NCBI GenBank assembly: GCA_007124575.1
Contig: SLEW01000248.1
Location: 1 to 7,745, forward strand
Source: Bacteroidales bacterium
GTDB lineage: Bacteria; Bacteroidota; Bacteroidia; Bacteroidales; UBA7960
DNA length: 7,745 bases
Reading direction: 5' to 3'
Shown: positions 5,851 to 7,745 of the stretch, piece by piece
Layout: each line of letters opens with the position of its first letter
Numbering within the stretch: the first letter of the stretch is position 1
Notes under the pieces: model-generated
Told to the model about the DNA's origin: nothing
The model's input: the letters and a program-made list of their open reading frames with translations, nothing else
Databases searched by the model: none
Program-made: the position numbers and the translations under genes

Positions 5851-7745
5851 TTACATTGGCTCCGGGGGTAACTCATCCATCATATCGGGGATGACGCGCT
5901 TATACAAGGAATCAAGCTCCCGGATACTGCCAAAATCCTCATCGTCGATCACGGCCTTCTCACCGGCCACTTCTCCCAGCAGGGTAAACTCCGCATCCGA
6001 TTGGGCAATTATTTCAGCCAGCAGTCCTTCGTTTTCAGGTTTTACTGATACTACCACACGGCTTTGAGATTCGCCAAACAGGAATGCGTCTTTACGGATA
6101 TTTTGATCCGTGTCGACCCGAAAGCCCAGGTTGTTTGTTCGGGCTGACTCAAAGAGTGTCACAAAAAGGCCACCATCCGACACATCATGTGCAGAAACCA
6201 GCAATCCCGTTTCAATAAGTTCTTCTGTAAGCTGCTGAATGGCATATTCCTCGTCAAGATCGAAATAGGGTGCAGGCGCATTCTTCACCTGGTGCCAGGT
6301 GTACAAATATTCTGAGCTGGCGATATCATTCCGGGCTTTTCCAATAAGATAGATCTGATCACCAGCATTTTGGAAAGCCGTTCCCATCATCTTTTGTTTG
6401 TCTTCAAGTATTCCCAGCATGCCGATTACAGGTGTAGGAAACACCGGCACTGTCTTGTTATCCATGACAGACTGGTTATAGAAGCTCACATTACCGCCGG
6501 TCACGGGTGTGTTAAACTTCTCGCAGGCCTTGCTCATGCCCTTAATGGCACCTACGAACTGCCAATACACTTCGGGGTTGTAGGGGTTTCCAAAGTTTAA
6601 ACAATTGGTTACAGCAAGTGGCTTGCCCCCGCTGCAGACAATATTTCTGGCACTTTCAGCTACCGCGATGGCACATCCTTTTTCGGGGTCAGCATACACA
6701 TAACGCGGGTTACAATCAACAGACAAGGCCAGCGCCTTTTGCGTTCCTTTCAGGTTTACAACGCCGGCATCAGCCTCCTTGTTGGTGCTCATGTTCTTGG
6801 TGCCGACCATGGTGTCATACTGGTCTGTCACCCATTTTTTTGAGGCCACGTTATGGCAACTCAATAAGTGCCTGGCCACTTTCGGCATGTTATCAGGTTG
6901 AGGCACCAGCTCCATGTTAAAAGACAGGTTTTTTTTGTAGTACGCAGGCTCTTTGTAGTCCCTGTCGTATACCGGGGCTCCGCCTCCAAGCACGAGCGAG
7001 TCTGCAGGCACCTCAGCCACAAGTTCCCCGTGAAAATAATACCTGAGGATATCCCCCTCAATCACCTCTCCTATTTCCACACAGTTGAGATCCCATTTGT
7101 CAAATACATCTATGACCTCCTGCTCGCGTCCCTTATTCACAACTACCAGCATACGCTCCTGGCTTTCGCTAAGCAAAATCTCAAAGGGCTGCATGTTTTG
7201 CTGTCTTAACGGCACCTTGTCGAGATGAATGATCATACCATGCTCCCCTTTGGCCGACATCTCAGAAGTAGAGCATGTGATGCCGGCAGCGCCCATATCC
7301 TGCATGCCCACTACGGCACCTGTTTTGATCACCTCGAGGGTAGCTTCCAGCAGCAACTTTTCCTGGAAAGGGTCTCCAACCTGCACAGCCGGGATCTTGT
7401 CGGCTGAGGCCTCCGTAATATCTTCGGAAGCAAAGGTAGCCCCATGTATGCCATCTTTCCCAGTGGAGGACCCCACAATAAACACCGGGTTTCCCTTGCC
7501 ATAAGAGGTAGCTGAAATGGTGTTGCCCTTCTTTACTACGCCCACCGACATGGCATTTACCAGCGGGTTGGTGTTGTAACACTCGTCAAAGAAAACCTCT
7601 CCGCCCACCACAGGCACACCAAAAGCATTACCATAATCACCGATTCCCTTAACCACGCCTTTCATCAGCCATTTGGTGCGTTCCAGGTCCGGGTTTCCAA
7701 AGCGCAAGGAGTTGAGTTGAGCTATTGGTCGCGCACCCATGGTAA
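5851..7745 (-). CDS. purL: phosphoribosylformylglycinamidine synthase, small-type PurL subunit, N-terminus outside window
   Basis: PurL converts FGAR to FGAM with ATP and ammonia, the fourth step of purine synthesis, in the cytoplasm. The visible 629-residue part starts at the internal MGARPIAQLNSLRFG motif (Met at 7738-7740 is not the start; the frame continues off the edge with a preceding Thr codon). Since this motif lies at about residue 110 in small-type PurL of about 740 residues, the whole protein should match that type, not the ~1300-residue fused form. The two duplicated AIRS-like halves are visible. The first has GKDGIHGATFAS (94-105), QDMGAAGITCSTSEM (147-161) and SESQERM (191-197). 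The second has AVTNCLNFGNP (376-386), TGGNVSFYN (414-422), SAHDVSDGG (516-524) and FGESQSR (555-561). There is no glutaminase domain at the C-terminus, so it needs separate PurQ and PurS partners, not seen here. All visible motifs are intact. Confidence 0.97.
   Translation of the reverse strand, partial: TMGARPIAQLNSLRFGNPDLERTKWLMKGVVKGIGDYGNAFGVPVVGGEVFFDECYNTNPLVNAMSVGVVKKGNTISATSYGKGNPVFIVGSSTGKDGIHGATFASEDITEASADKIPAVQVGDPFQEKLLLEATLEVIKTGAVVGMQDMGAAGITCSTSEMSAKGEHGMIIHLDKVPLRQQNMQPFEILLSESQERMLVVVNKGREQEVIDVFDKWDLNCVEIGEVIEGDILRYYFHGELVAEVPADSLVLGGGAPVYDRDYKEPAYYKKNLSFNMELVPQPDNMPKVARHLLSCHNVASKKWVTDQYDTMVGTKNMSTNKEADAGVVNLKGTQKALALSVDCNPRYVYADPEKGCAIAVAESARNIVCSGGKPLAVTNCLNFGNPYNPEVYWQFVGAIKGMSKACEKFNTPVTGGNVSFYNQSVMDNKTVPVFPTPVIGMLGILEDKQKMMGTAFQNAGDQIYLIGKARNDIASSEYLYTWHQVKNAPAPYFDLDEEYAIQQLTEELIETGLLVSAHDVSDGGLFVTLFESARTNNLGFRVDTDQNIRKDAFLFGESQSRVVVSVKPENEGLLAEIIAQSDAEFTLLGEVAGEKAVIDDEDFGSIRELDSLYKRVIPDMMDELPPEPM

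Noticed and set aside
5790..5876. 29-codon N-terminal extension of the solute-binding protein that overlaps the end of purL
   Set aside because: The lipoprotein signal peptide begins properly at the ATG at 5789; extra residues ahead of it would disrupt an N-terminal export signal.

Overview
The window looks like chromosomal core DNA from a member of the Bacteroidota, probably environmental and related to the Bacteroidales or Marinilabiliales. The reasons are: a DUF6913-like gene directly upstream of dapA, a pairing I associate with this phylum; almost no Shine-Dalgarno sequences before the starts; a Bacteroidota-type PagL-like acyloxyacyl hydrolase; and the protein sequence character overall. 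This placement rests on recognition alone. I see no integrase, transposase, CRISPR array, rRNA, tRNA or clear horizontal-transfer boundary, and no gene-free stretch over 300 bases.

Layout, left to right. Positions 1-740 (minus) hold most of dapA (lysine/peptidoglycan precursor synthesis), cut by the left edge. Four bases upstream of its start ends a small basic conserved gene (745-1299, minus, DUF6913-like), and 49 bp before that gene is a flavin reductase-like FMN-binding protein (1349-1864, minus). These three read the same way and may form one transcription unit. A divergent intergenic region (1865-2091) separates them from the only plus-strand gene, a PhnP-like metallo-beta-lactamase-fold hydrolase (2092-2853).

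That gene converges, with only 25 bp between stops, on a minus-strand gene for a probable outer-membrane lipid A deacylase (PagL/acyloxyacyl hydrolase family, 2879-3979). A 148 bp intergenic region (3980-4127) follows, containing a 20-bp tandem duplication that runs into the end of the next gene, and a weak hairpin. Next comes a solitary SBP_bac_5 (oligopeptide-type) solute-binding lipoprotein (4128-5789, minus), with no permease or ATPase gene beside it. The right edge is filled by the last ~630 residues of the small-type PurL (FGAM synthetase; 5851-7745, minus), whose N-terminus lies outside the window.

Functionally this is a mixed housekeeping stretch: purine synthesis, diaminopimelate synthesis, envelope lipid modification, peptide or solute binding, and two generic enzymes. 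I do not see a new defence, mobile or biosynthetic system here. The points most worth a second look are the tandem duplication at the 3' end of the solute-binding protein gene, the orphan state of that protein, the apparent lack of the usual glutamate in the PagL-like active site, and the uncharacterised DUF6913-dapA pair.
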